The position numbers were made by a program, and so were the translations under genes. A stretch of DNA of 40,457 nt from Bacteroidota bacterium. Lineage in GTDB: Bacteria > Bacteroidota > Bacteroidia > Chitinophagales > Chitinophagaceae. Positions 1-7,922 of the stretch are shown one piece after another (position 1 is the stretch's first letter; every line of letters starts with the position of its first letter). The stretch is from positions 1 to 40,457 of the forward strand of contig JAFDYG010000103.1 of NCBI GenBank assembly GCA_018267545.1, given 5' to 3'. The notes below the pieces were generated by a model that saw nothing but the letters and a program-made list of their open reading frames with translations, ran no database searches and had not been told where the DNA came from.

Positions 1-1
1 G

Positions 2-1081
2 TACTTGCTGCGGGTGCAGGAGGCGGGTCGGTATCCGCCGCAGGAGACGGGGTTGACGTATAACTCTTGGTTTGGGAAGCCGCACCTGGAGATGCATTGG
101 TGGCATGGGGCGCACTTTGCGTTGTGGGGGCATCCCGAGCTGCTGGAGCGTTCGCTGGACTGGTATGGGAAGGTAGCGGATGTGGCTCGCGGGATTGCGC
201 AACGGCAAGGATATGCCGGTGTTCGCTGGCAGAAGATGACGGACCCGGCGGGTAGGGAGAGTCCTTCTTCTGTGGGCGCTTTTTTGATTTGGCAGCAGCC
301 GCATTTTATCTACCTGGCTGAGCTGTGTTATCGTGCAGGTTCGAAAGATGTATTAAACAAGTATAAAGATCTGGTTTTTGCTACGGCGGATTTTATGTCT
401 TCCTATGCCTGGTATGATACGGCGACGCGCAGGTATATTTTGGGGAAGGGATTGATACCGGCGCAGGAGCGGTTTAAGGAGGATAGTACGTTCAATCCTT
501 GTTTCGAGCTGGCGTACTGGCGGTGGGCATTGGGTGTGGCGCAGGAGTGGAGGGTTCGGCTGGGTATGAAGGAGGATTCGGCTTGGGCGCGTGTGCTGCG
601 GGAACTGTCGCCATTGCCGGTGAGGGATGGGTTGTATTTTCCGACGGAAAGTGCGCTGGATTCGTATACCAATCCTCGTTACAGGACGGACCATCCGGCG
701 GTGCTGGGTACGTTTGGGGTATTGCCTGCGACAAGGGGGCTGGACCCGGTAGTGATGCGGGCGACTTTCAACTGGATTGATAAGAATTGGAGCTGGGAGG
801 ATACCTGGGGGTGGGATTTTCCGCTGACGGCGATGTCGGCGACGAGGCTGGGGATGCCGGAGAAGGCGGTGGATGCGTTGCTGATGCAGGTGAAGAAAAA
901 TACGTATCTGCCGGATGGGCACAATTACCAGGATGACCGGCTGCGGATTTATCTGCCGGGGAATGGGGGATTGTTGACGGCGGTGGCGTTGATGTGTGCG
1001 GGTTATGATGGGTCGGGGGCGTTGCCGGGGTTTCCGAAGGGATGGTCGGTGAGGTGGGAGGGGTTGAAGAAGATGCCGTAA
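2..1081 (+). CDS. Alpha/alpha-barrel glycoside hydrolase-like protein, 3' part
   Basis: The reading frame is open at the window edge, so the N-terminus is missing; about 360 residues remain. The sequence is rich in aromatic residues, with a WWHGAHFALWGH segment near residue 33 and repeated Trp/Tyr-rich helices. It ends in a PDGHNYQ...LPGNGGLL stretch typical of (alpha/alpha)6-barrel carbohydrate enzymes (GH65/GH95-like 'six-hairpin' folds). I see no catalytic pair that I can assign with confidence. The stop codon lies 11 bases before the GH105 start, so the two are probably co-transcribed and act on the same polysaccharide, likely a pectin fragment. The enzyme family is inference; the helical glycosidase-like character is what the sequence shows. 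It could also be a lyase or a non-catalytic member of the fold. Confidence 0.55.
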   Translation, partial: YLLRVQEAGRYPPQETGLTYNSWFGKPHLEMHWWHGAHFALWGHPELLERSLDWYGKVADVARGIAQRQGYAGVRWQKMTDPAGRESPSSVGAFLIWQQPHFIYLAELCYRAGSKDVLNKYKDLVFATADFMSSYAWYDTATRRYILGKGLIPAQERFKEDSTFNPCFELAYWRWALGVAQEWRVRLGMKEDSAWARVLRELSPLPVRDGLYFPTESALDSYTNPRYRTDHPAVLGTFGVLPATRGLDPVVMRATFNWIDKNWSWEDTWGWDFPLTAMSATRLGMPEKAVDALLMQVKKNTYLPDGHNYQDDRLRIYLPGNGGLLTAVALMCAGYDGSGALPGFPKGWSVRWEGLKKMP

Positions 1082-1092
1082 AAAAGTTTTAT

Positions 1093-2217
1093 ATGAGATA
1101 TAGGTGGTCGATTTTATTGCTGCTGGTTGTTTCGACGGCGAGTGCGCAGAAGGTTGGGTCGCGAAGGGAGGTCTTGCAGGCGATGCGGAAAGCGAATCAA
1201 TATTTTATGAAGAAATGGCCGGACCCAGGGGTACAGATTGTGACCAATATCGCCAGGCCCAGTCATATCTGGACGAGGGCGGTGTATTATGAGGGATTGA
1301 TGGCTTTGTATGATGTGGACCCGGAGAAGCGTTATCTTTTCTACGCGGTGGACTGGGGAAATAAACATCAGTGGACGCCGAGAAATGGGACGACGGATAG
1401 GAATGCGGACGATCAGTGCTGCGGTCAGACGTATATCGATGTGTTCGATGTTTTCAAGGATTCTTCGTATATCAGGCCGATCAAGGCGACAATGGATAAT
1501 ATGGTGGCCAGCGATAAGATCGACGACTGGCATTGGATCGATGCGATACAGATGGCGATGCCATTGTTCACGAGGCTGGGGGTGTTGTATTCAGATACAG
1601 CTTATTTTCATAAGATGTCCGAGATGTATCATTTCACCAAGTATAAGCATGGGGGGAATGGTTTGTATAACCAGGAGGAGCATTTATGGTGGAGGGATAA
1701 GGATTTTGTGCCGCCTTACAAGGAGCCTAATGGTCGCAATTGTTATTGGAGCAGAGGGAATGGGTGGGTGCTTGCTGCGCTGGTTCGGGTATTGACGTTG
1801 CTGCCGAAGGAAGAGCCGCATCGGGCGGAGTATTTACAGGATTATATGGATATGGTGAAGGCGGTTGTTCCGCTTCAGCGTGAGGATGGGTATTGGAATG
1901 CGAGCTTGCATGATTCGACGCATTTTGGGGGGAAGGAGATGACGGGGACGGCTTTGTTTACGTATGGGATTGGCTGGGGGGTAAGGCAGGGATTGTTGGA
2001 TAAGAAGGTGTATTTACCGGTGGTGATGAAGGCCTGGAATTCGATGGTGAAGGAGTCGCTGCATGAGAATGGTTTTTTGGGCTGGGTGCAGGGGACGGGG
2101 AAGGAGCCGAAGGATGGGCAGCCGGTGAGCTATGATAAGGTTCCGGATTTCGAGGATTATGGGCTGGGGGCTTTTTTGCTGGCGGGGAGCGAGGTGTATC
2201 GATTGGTGGGGAAGTAG
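1093..2217 (+). CDS. GH105 unsaturated rhamnogalacturonyl hydrolase (YteR/YesR-like), secreted
   Basis: Family members remove the unsaturated galacturonyl residue left at the non-reducing end by rhamnogalacturonan or pectin lyases. The protein is 374 residues, the usual family length. I chose the ATG at 1093 because it is followed directly by a signal peptide (basic MRYR, hydrophobic core, cut after ASA-Q, about residue 19). An in-frame upstream start at 1042 would overlap the previous gene and bury that signal. Visible family features are the ADDQCCGQTYID block near residue 105, the DDWHWIDAIQMAMP block with a candidate catalytic Asp near residue 150, and the WSRGNGW motif. A cleavable signal suggests periplasmic action. 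It follows the helical glycosidase-like gene by 11 bases and probably shares its transcript. Confidence 0.88.
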   Translation: MRYRWSILLLLVVSTASAQKVGSRREVLQAMRKANQYFMKKWPDPGVQIVTNIARPSHIWTRAVYYEGLMALYDVDPEKRYLFYAVDWGNKHQWTPRNGTTDRNADDQCCGQTYIDVFDVFKDSSYIRPIKATMDNMVASDKIDDWHWIDAIQMAMPLFTRLGVLYSDTAYFHKMSEMYHFTKYKHGGNGLYNQEEHLWWRDKDFVPPYKEPNGRNCYWSRGNGWVLAALVRVLTLLPKEEPHRAEYLQDYMDMVKAVVPLQREDGYWNASLHDSTHFGGKEMTGTALFTYGIGWGVRQGLLDKKVYLPVVMKAWNSMVKESLHENGFLGWVQGTGKEPKDGQPVSYDKVPDFEDYGLGAFLLAGSEVYRLVGK

Positions 2218-2256
2218 GGGTTTTACGTTATGGGCGTTGGGGAATTTACGGGATTC

Positions 2257-2898
2257 TTAGAGGGTGATGTTGACGGGCTTTATGCCCTGGTGGAGGTTGC
2301 CGGAGGAATCCCATTCGCTCCATTTGCCGATGGACCAGTTGTCTTTCATGTTGGCCTCGAAGCTGGGTTTGCCGTTGTGGTACCATGATTTCCATTGGCC
2401 GTTATAGGTCCAGTTGTTGAGGCTGTCTTTGGTGAGGTTGCTTTCGACGGCTTTGCTTCCGTCTTCCAGGTAGTCTATGCCGTGCCAGCAGTGTTGGAGG
2501 GTATCGGTTTCGATGAGGCTTCTTTTTAGCTTGCCGGTGGGATACCAGTAGTAGACGGTGTCTTTATTGATTCCATTGCGGTAATAGTAGCGGGCTTGGG
2601 GGCGGCCATTGTCAAAATAATATTCCCAGCATCCGGTTTTTTTGTCGTCGATGTTCAGTCCTGAGGACAGGAGCTTTCCGTTTTCGTAATATTTTTCTAT
2701 GAAGTAGGCGATCGGCTGACGGGTGTTGTTGATGCCGTTTTTTATATAGAGGTAGGGGAAGCGTTCCTGGTCGTCCTTGTTGTTGAAGTAGTAGACGGTC
2801 CTGGGGCGGCCGGAGGGGTAGGTGTCCCATAGGACTTTGATTTTCTCTTGTTTGCAAGAGAATAAGGTTAGTAATAGGAGTAGCGGAGTGTAGCGCAT
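2257..2898 (-). CDS. YwqK-type repeat lipoprotein, copy 1
   Basis: This 213-residue protein starts with a short signal ending in LFSC, a lipobox, so it should be anchored to a membrane by Cys15. The rest is a run of MORN-like 'YxxGxxK' units (YPSGRP, YENGKL, FDNGRP, YPTGKL, YHNGKP) typical of the YwqK family, which is often labelled 'toxin-antitoxin system YwqK family antitoxin' on weak grounds. Its role is not known. It is a clear paralogue of the next gene upstream (3005-3661), sharing the MRYT start, the lipobox and the order of repeats, with roughly half the residues identical by eye. The two are spaced by 106 bases and read in the same direction, so they probably arose by tandem duplication. 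Confidence 0.8.
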   Translation of the reverse strand: MRYTPLLLLLTLFSCKQEKIKVLWDTYPSGRPRTVYYFNNKDDQERFPYLYIKNGINNTRQPIAYFIEKYYENGKLLSSGLNIDDKKTGCWEYYFDNGRPQARYYYRNGINKDTVYYWYPTGKLKRSLIETDTLQHCWHGIDYLEDGSKAVESNLTKDSLNNWTYNGQWKSWYHNGKPSFEANMKDNWSIGKWSEWDSSGNLHQGIKPVNITL

Positions 2899-3004
2899 TT
2901 TTAAAGGGTCGTGGTTCTGATATAAACGTATATTGGAGGGGATTTATTACCTATGAGGTATTTCTATTATATCATATTGGGAGTGATGTTGTTAAGGAGA
3001 GGTC

Positions 3005-3661
3005 TTAAAAGTTTTCGAATTCGCTGGTGACGTTGATGGTGCTGTCTCCTTCTTGGAGGTTGCCGAGCGAGTCCCATTTTTGCCATTTGCCTATAGTGGA
3101 ACCAGATTTGAGTTCTGCCCGGAATTTTTGTTTGCCGTCTTCAAACCATTCGGCCCAAGGACCGGTCATAAGCCAGTGGTCGTCTGTTCCCATGAAGAAG
3201 CCATAGTCATACAACTTATTGCTATTTTCAAAATAGTCGGTCCCGTGCCAGTAGTGTTTTAGGGTATCGATTTCGATCAGTAGCCTTTTTAGCTTGCCGT
3301 CGGGGTACCAGCAATAGACGGAGTCTTTGCCAAGTCCGTTGAGGTAATAGGACCTGGCTTGGTGGACGCCGTCTTCGTAGTAGTACTGCCAGAGTCCGGA
3401 GGTTTGGCCATTGATGTATTGGCCTTTGACCATCAGCTTTCCGTTTTCATAGTAATATTCGACGCCGAAGGTGAGGGGTTTGTTGACGGTTCCGATTCCG
3501 TCTTTTATGTGGACGATGGGGAGCTGGTCGGCGTCTTCTTTACTGTCGAAGTAATAGTATAGTTTGGGCTTGCCGGAGGGATAGGTGCTTTGAAGGTATT
3601 TGAGCTTTTCGTGCTTGCAGGAGGATAGGGTTATCAATAGTAATAGGAGGGTGTAGCGCAT
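3005..3661 (-). CDS. YwqK-type repeat lipoprotein, copy 2
   Basis: This 218-residue lipoprotein has a signal ending in LSSC (Cys15) and the same ladder of Y-x-x-G-x-x motifs (YPSGKP, YENGKL, YEDGVH, YPDGKL, FEDGKQ) as its neighbour. It is the first gene of the minus-strand pair, and its promoter must lie in 3662-3881, which it shares divergently with fucP. The middle (about residues 60-80) and the C-terminus differ most between the copies; copy 2 ends in an extra SEFENF tail. No catalytic residues are evident. Function is unknown; such proteins usually bind partners or cell-surface material, but nothing here shows a target. Confidence 0.8.
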   Translation of the reverse strand: MRYTLLLLLITLSSCKHEKLKYLQSTYPSGKPKLYYYFDSKEDADQLPIVHIKDGIGTVNKPLTFGVEYYYENGKLMVKGQYINGQTSGLWQYYYEDGVHQARSYYLNGLGKDSVYCWYPDGKLKRLLIEIDTLKHYWHGTDYFENSNKLYDYGFFMGTDDHWLMTGPWAEWFEDGKQKFRAELKSGSTIGKWQKWDSLGNLQEGDSTINVTSEFENF

Positions 3662-3718
3662 TTTGGGGGTAATGGTTATAGTTTAAACGGGAAGGGGGGA
3701 GGGTTTATGTCGAATATT

Positions 3719-3731
3719 CCTGAAAATCAGG
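3719..3731 (+). other. Small perfect hairpin in the divergent ywqK-like/fucP promoter region
   Basis: The 220-base gap 3662-3881 separates the divergent lipoprotein and fucP genes and must hold both promoters. It contains a 5-bp perfect inverted repeat, CCTGA-AAA-TCAGG, about 150 bases before fucP. It could be an operator half or could occur by chance. I could not assign a convincing promoter box for fucP, and no regulator gene lies next to this operon. Confidence 0.3.
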
Positions 3732-3881
3732 TATTTTGCGGTTATAATGTTAAAATAACTTAATAGTCGGATAACATGATGCGTTGGTTCTCGGGGTAAA
3801 TGCGCTTTCTTTGGAAAATAGCTTGCTGATGGATGGGCTATTTGCGGCAATTTTGTCAACGATTCTTAACCATACGAACTG

Positions 3882-5135
3882 ATGTCAAAAAACAAATTCT
3901 TACTACCCTTTGTCCTGGTTTGCGTTCTCTTCTTTTTGTGGGCCTTCCTGCATAATATCAATGGGATATTGATCCCGCATTTAAAGAAGGTGTGTCAGCT
4001 GAGCGATACACAGTCTTCGCTTATCGACTTTGCCGTGTATTTTGGTTATTTCGTGATTGCGATACCGGCGGGTTTGTTTTCGCACAAATTTGGCTATAAG
4101 AAGGGGATTTTATTCGGATTGTTTCTGTTCGCGCTGGGTGCGCTGCTCTTCTACCCGGCGGCCGATAGCCGGAATTTTATCTTGTTTTTGGTGGCGCTGT
4201 TTGTAGCGGCCAGCGGGGCGACGTTTTTGGAGACGGTGGCCAATCCTTATGCGACAATACTCGGGGATCCGGCGACGTCGGAGCAGCGGTTGAATTTCGC
4301 GCAGTCTTTTAATGGGCTAGGGGCTTTTGTGGCGCCGTTGATCGGGACACACTTCATCCTTTCGGGCATCGAGCATACGCAGGAGGAGCTGGATGTGATG
4401 AAGGCGCAGGGGACGCTGCAGGCTTACTTACAACAGGAAGCGAATTCGTTGAAGTCGCCTTATTTGATTATTGCGGCGGTGTTGGTTTTGGTAGCGGTGC
4501 TTTTTATTTTTACTAAGCTGCCAGAGGTAAAGGAAGGGGGGCATGGAACGAAGTTTTCGCTGAATGTTTTTAGGATTTCGCACGTGCGGTGGGCGGTGAT
4601 TGCCGAGTTCTTTTATGTGGGGTCGCAGGTGGGGGTGTTGAGCTTTTTTATTCGATTTGCCAGGTATACGGCGGGTATTCCCGAGAAGACTGCGGGAAAC
4701 CTGATGGGATATGCGATGATGGGTTTTATGGCGGGACGCTTTTTGGGCACGCTCTTTATGAAGTGGGTCAAGCCGCAGCGGTTGTTGAGCATATATGCGG
4801 CGATTGCCATTAGTCTGCTGGTGGTAGCGTTGGCGACGAAGGGGGATGTTGCGGTGTATGCGGTGGCGGCTACGCCATTTTTCATGTCGATCATGTTCCC
4901 TACGATTTTCGCCCTTGGTATAAAGGATTTGGGAGAGGAGACGAAGATGGCTTCTTCTTTCCTGGTGATGTCGATTATTGGCGGGGCGTTTGCGCCGTTG
5001 GTGATGGGTATCATATCGGATAAGACGGGGAGCATTCAGATAGCGTATATCATGCCGATCATTTGCTTTGCGTTTATCCTGTATTTTGGGCTGAGGGGGC
5101 ATAAAGTTAAAACGACAGAATTAGTTACAGCATGA
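3882..5135 (+). CDS. fucP: FucP-family sugar/H+ symporter (MFS), probably L-fucose/L-galactose
   Basis: This 417-residue major facilitator protein has about 12 membrane segments and imports free sugar across the inner membrane. It aligns along its length with E. coli FucP: FFLWA near residue 17, the FGYF segment, GLFLFALGALLF, then FLETVANPY carrying Glu117, which corresponds to the essential Glu135 of E. coli FucP. At the position of the other key acid of the E. coli protein, Asp46 (NNLNDIL), this protein has Gly28 (HNINGIL), so proton coupling may differ. It is the first gene of the sugar-acid operon and overlaps the mutarotase start by 4 bases (ATGA). Later genes oxidise L-fucose-like sugars, which supports L-fucose or L-galactose as substrate; substrate choice is inference. 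Confidence 0.85.
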   Translation: MSKNKFLLPFVLVCVLFFLWAFLHNINGILIPHLKKVCQLSDTQSSLIDFAVYFGYFVIAIPAGLFSHKFGYKKGILFGLFLFALGALLFYPAADSRNFILFLVALFVAASGATFLETVANPYATILGDPATSEQRLNFAQSFNGLGAFVAPLIGTHFILSGIEHTQEELDVMKAQGTLQAYLQQEANSLKSPYLIIAAVLVLVAVLFIFTKLPEVKEGGHGTKFSLNVFRISHVRWAVIAEFFYVGSQVGVLSFFIRFARYTAGIPEKTAGNLMGYAMMGFMAGRFLGTLFMKWVKPQRLLSIYAAIAISLLVVALATKGDVAVYAVAATPFFMSIMFPTIFALGIKDLGEETKMASSFLVMSIIGGAFAPLVMGIISDKTGSIQIAYIMPIICFAFILYFGLRGHKVKTTELVTA

Positions 5136-5464
5136 GATATTGTTTAGCGCTCGATCTGCAGCCTGATAAGGCGTTGATTGCGGAGTACGAGGAGTATCAT
5201 AGGAGTGTTTGGCCCGAGATCCAGGCGAGTATTTTGGAGAGCGGGATTGTGTCGATGGAGATATATCGATTGGAGAACCGTTTGTTTATGATTATGGAGA
5301 CAGTGCCTGATTTTAGCTTCGAGAAGAAGGGGGCGATGGATGCGGGAAATGCGGTAGTCGAGAAGTGGGAGCAGCTGATGTGGAAGTACCAGGTGGCGAT
5401 ACCTGGCGGAAAGCCGGGGGAGAAGTGGAGATTGATGGACCGAATTTTTTCATTAAAAAAATAA
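5132..5464 (+). CDS. RhaM-type sugar mutarotase (L-fucose/L-galactose context)
   Basis: At 110 residues it has the length and motifs of the L-rhamnose mutarotase family (YiiL/RhaM), a dimeric ferredoxin-like fold that speeds anomer exchange. Visible features are LQPDKALIAEYEEYHRSVWP with the conserved His, and a WEQLMWKYQ helix. No other L-rhamnose gene (isomerase, kinase, aldolase) is present. Here it sits between the FucP symporter and an oxidative fucose pathway, so it most likely supplies the right pyranose anomer of L-fucose or L-galactose to the dehydrogenase. Its start overlaps the fucP stop, implying translational coupling. The family is secure; the sugar is inferred from context. Confidence 0.82.
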   Translation: MRYCLALDLQPDKALIAEYEEYHRSVWPEIQASILESGIVSMEIYRLENRLFMIMETVPDFSFEKKGAMDAGNAVVEKWEQLMWKYQVAIPGGKPGEKWRLMDRIFSLKK

Positions 5465-5470
5465 TTATCG

Positions 5471-6232
5471 ATGTTCAGTTTGTCGGATAAGCATGCGGTG
5501 GTAACGGGAGCGGGGAGTGGAATTGGGAAGGCGGTGGCGTTGTTGCTGGCTAAACAGGGGGCGACGGTGTATATTATGGATATCAACGAGGACCAGGCGA
5601 GCGGGGTAGTGAAGGAGATAGAAGCGGAAGGGGGTAAGGCTGTGGCGAAGGTTTGTGATGTGTCGGATCAGAAGCAGGTGGATGGGGTGTTTGCGGGTAT
5701 TTCCAGTCTGGACATCGTGGTGAATAGTGCAGGGGTGTCGCATATCGGGACGGCGGAGTCGACGTCGGAAGAAGATTTCGACCGGTTGTATAAAGTGAAC
5801 GTGAAAGGTGTCTATAATTGTTTGCGGGCTGGTGTTCCGAAGCTGAAGGGTAAGGGCGGTGTGATCGTGAATATGTGCTCGATAGCGGCGACGGTGGGAA
5901 TTCCCGATCGATTCGCCTATTCGATGACCAAGGGCGCGGTTTATTCGATGACCTTGTCGGTGGCGAAGGACTATTTGAAAGATAAGATACGTTGTAATTG
6001 TATTTCGCCGGCGCGGGTCCATACGCCGTTTGTGGATGGGTTCCTGAAGAAGAACTATCCGGGCAAGGAGCAGGAAATGTTCGAGAAGCTGTCGAAGACG
6101 CAGCCGATCGGCAGGATGGCGAAGCCGGAAGAGATTGCGGGATTGATCTTGTATCTGTGCAGCGATGAGGCCTCCTTTATTACGGGTTGCGATTACCCGA
6201 TCGATGGTGGATTTACAAAATTGAATAATTAA
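5471..6232 (+). CDS. SDR dehydrogenase, probable 2-keto-3-deoxy-L-fuconate dehydrogenase
   Basis: A 253-residue classical short-chain dehydrogenase. It carries the TGAGSGIG nucleotide-binding loop (residues 12-19), the NSAG motif (86-89), Ser137, and the catalytic Tyr150-x3-Lys154 in YSMTKG. In oxidative L-fucose operons an SDR of this type oxidises 2-keto-3-deoxy-L-fuconate to the 2,4-diketo acid, the substrate of the FAH-fold hydrolase encoded immediately downstream (6 bases away). That adjacency is the main reason for the assignment. The fully intact catalytic tetrad contrasts with the second SDR of the operon. It could instead act on another 2-keto-3-deoxy acid. Confidence 0.72.
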   Translation: MFSLSDKHAVVTGAGSGIGKAVALLLAKQGATVYIMDINEDQASGVVKEIEAEGGKAVAKVCDVSDQKQVDGVFAGISSLDIVVNSAGVSHIGTAESTSEEDFDRLYKVNVKGVYNCLRAGVPKLKGKGGVIVNMCSIAATVGIPDRFAYSMTKGAVYSMTLSVAKDYLKDKIRCNCISPARVHTPFVDGFLKKNYPGKEQEMFEKLSKTQPIGRMAKPEEIAGLILYLCSDEASFITGCDYPIDGGFTKLNN

Positions 6233-6238
6233 ACGAAT

Positions 6239-7102
6239 ATGAAGTTAATCAGACACGGCCTTTTGGGTAAGGAAAAGACAGGGATAGTTTTGAACGATTC
6301 TTATTATGATACTTCGGCTTTTGGCGAAGACTATAACGAGGCGTTTTTCGAGAGCGGTGGGCTGGATAGATTGAAGTCGTTTTTAGATAAGAATAAAGGA
6401 AGCCTGCCGGTATTGCCGGAGGGCGTGCGGCTGGGTTCACCGATTGCCAGGCCGTCGAAGATCGTATGTATCGGCCTCAATTATATCGACCATGCCCGTG
6501 AGACGGGTGTAGAGCCTCCGCCGGAGCCGGTGATCTTTATGAAGTCGACGACCGCGCTGGCGGGGCCGAATGATGATATTGTTATTCCCCGCAATTCGAA
6601 GAAAACGGATTGGGAGGTGGAGCTGGCGGTAGTGATCGGGAAGAAGGCGAGCTATGTCGAGGAATCTGAGGCGATGGACTATGTAGCCGGTTATGTTCTG
6701 CACAATGACGTATCGGAGCGGGAGTTTCAGATCGAGCGTAGCGGTACCTGGGATAAGGGTAAGGGGTGCGATACCTTTGCTCCGATGGGTCCCTGGATGG
6801 CGACGCCGGATGAGGTGGGGAACGTGGATGCGTTGAGACTGTGGTTGTCTTTAAATGGGAAAAAGGTGCAGGACAGCTCGACGGTTAATTTTATCTTTAA
6901 AATTCCTTTTCTTATTTCCTATACCAGTCAGTTTATGACTTTGCTGCCCGGGGACGTCATATCGACGGGAACTCCTCCGGGGGTAGGTTTGGGGATGAAA
7001 CCAAATGTTTATTTACAGCCGGGAGACGTGATCGAGCTGGGTATCGATCATCTTGGCCAGGCCCGGCAAAATGTAAAGGCGTATGAAAGCGCAAAGAATT
7101 GA
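6239..7102 (+). CDS. FAH-family hydrolase, probable 2,4-diketo-3-deoxy-L-fuconate hydrolase
   Basis: This 287-residue protein belongs to the fumarylacetoacetate hydrolase family: an N-terminal small domain of about 70 residues, then the core starting at CIGLNYIDHA. It has the metal-binding acidic residues in DWEVELAVVIG and HNDVSER, and the STGTPPGVG segment near the C-terminus. In oxidative L-fucose degradation this enzyme splits 2,4-diketo-3-deoxy-L-fuconate into pyruvate and L-lactate. It lies directly after the presumed ketodeoxyfuconate dehydrogenase, and its last 20 bases overlap the lactonase gene. The fold is certain; the substrate rests on operon context and on the known pathway. Confidence 0.8.
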   Translation: MKLIRHGLLGKEKTGIVLNDSYYDTSAFGEDYNEAFFESGGLDRLKSFLDKNKGSLPVLPEGVRLGSPIARPSKIVCIGLNYIDHARETGVEPPPEPVIFMKSTTALAGPNDDIVIPRNSKKTDWEVELAVVIGKKASYVEESEAMDYVAGYVLHNDVSEREFQIERSGTWDKGKGCDTFAPMGPWMATPDEVGNVDALRLWLSLNGKKVQDSSTVNFIFKIPFLISYTSQFMTLLPGDVISTGTPPGVGLGMKPNVYLQPGDVIELGIDHLGQARQNVKAYESAKN

Positions 7103-7922
7103 TTCGCATCAGCACTTTTGGAAATTCGATCCCATCAGGGATAGCTGGATAGGGCCGCATATGTCGGTTATCCAGCGGGATTTTATGCCGGAGGACCTGC
7201 TGCCTCTTTTGCAGGCGGGTGGCATCGACGGCTGTGTGGTGGTGCAGTCGGATTCGTCGGAAGACGAGAATGATTTTCAGCTGGCCAATGCGCAGAAGTA
7301 TGATTTTGTGAAGGGAGTGGTCGGGTGGATAGATTTGCGTCATCCGGATGTGGAGCGGCAGCTTTCGTATTATAAAAGATTTCCCAAGATGAAGGGGTTC
7401 CGGCATGTGCTGCAGGGGGAGACGGACAGGGCGATGATGCTGAGCCCGGCGTTTAAGAGGGGGATTGGGTTGCTGGCGTCTTATGGGTATACGTACGATA
7501 TTTTGATTTATCCGGACCAGCTGGGGTACACGAAGGATTTTGTTGCGGCGTTTCCGGAGCAGGCGTTTGTGGTCGATCATATTGCGAAGCCGCATATCAA
7601 GGACCGGTATATTACGGACGAGTGGAAGTCGGCGATTCATGCCGTGGCGGCGTTCCCGAATGTTTACTGTAAGGTGTCGGGAATGGTGACGGAGGCGGAT
7701 TGGTCGAAATGGAAACCGGAGCATTTGAAGGTCTATATCGATACGGTGGTGGAGGCGTTTGGGATGGATCGGCTGATGTATGGTTCGGATTGGCCGGTGT
7801 GCCTGGTGGCAGCGTCGTATCAGCAGGTTTTGGGGGTAGTCGAGGATTATTTTTCCTCTTTTTCAACCGATGAGAAAGCCGCGTTTTTTGGCGGGAATGC
7901 TATAAAATTTTACAACTTATGA
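7083..7922 (+). CDS. Amidohydrolase-superfamily lactonase, probable L-fucono/L-galactono-lactonase
   Basis: This 279-residue TIM-barrel amidohydrolase of the COG3618 type shows the metal-site motif SHQHFWKFDP (His9 and His11), VDHIAKPH in the middle, and the terminal YGSDWPVC motif with the catalytic Asp. Characterised relatives hydrolyse L-fuconolactone and, with similar ease, L-galactonolactone, which differs only by a 6-hydroxyl. It would open the lactone made by the sugar dehydrogenase. Its start lies 20 bases inside the preceding gene and its stop overlaps the next gene by 4 bases, so expression is probably tightly coupled. The enzyme acts in the cytoplasm; no signal peptide is present. 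Confidence 0.83.
   Translation: MKAQRIDSHQHFWKFDPIRDSWIGPHMSVIQRDFMPEDLLPLLQAGGIDGCVVVQSDSSEDENDFQLANAQKYDFVKGVVGWIDLRHPDVERQLSYYKRFPKMKGFRHVLQGETDRAMMLSPAFKRGIGLLASYGYTYDILIYPDQLGYTKDFVAAFPEQAFVVDHIAKPHIKDRYITDEWKSAIHAVAAFPNVYCKVSGMVTEADWSKWKPEHLKVYIDTVVEAFGMDRLMYGSDWPVCLVAASYQQVLGVVEDYFSSFSTDEKAAFFGGNAIKFYNL

Noticed and set aside
2257-3661. Toxin-antitoxin locus, from the usual YwqK label
   Set aside because: Both proteins are lipoproteins with signal peptides and there is no toxin-like gene nearby.
5132-5464. L-rhamnose catabolism, from the RhaM-type mutarotase
   Set aside because: No rhamnose isomerase, kinase or aldolase is present; neighbours point to L-fucose/L-galactose.
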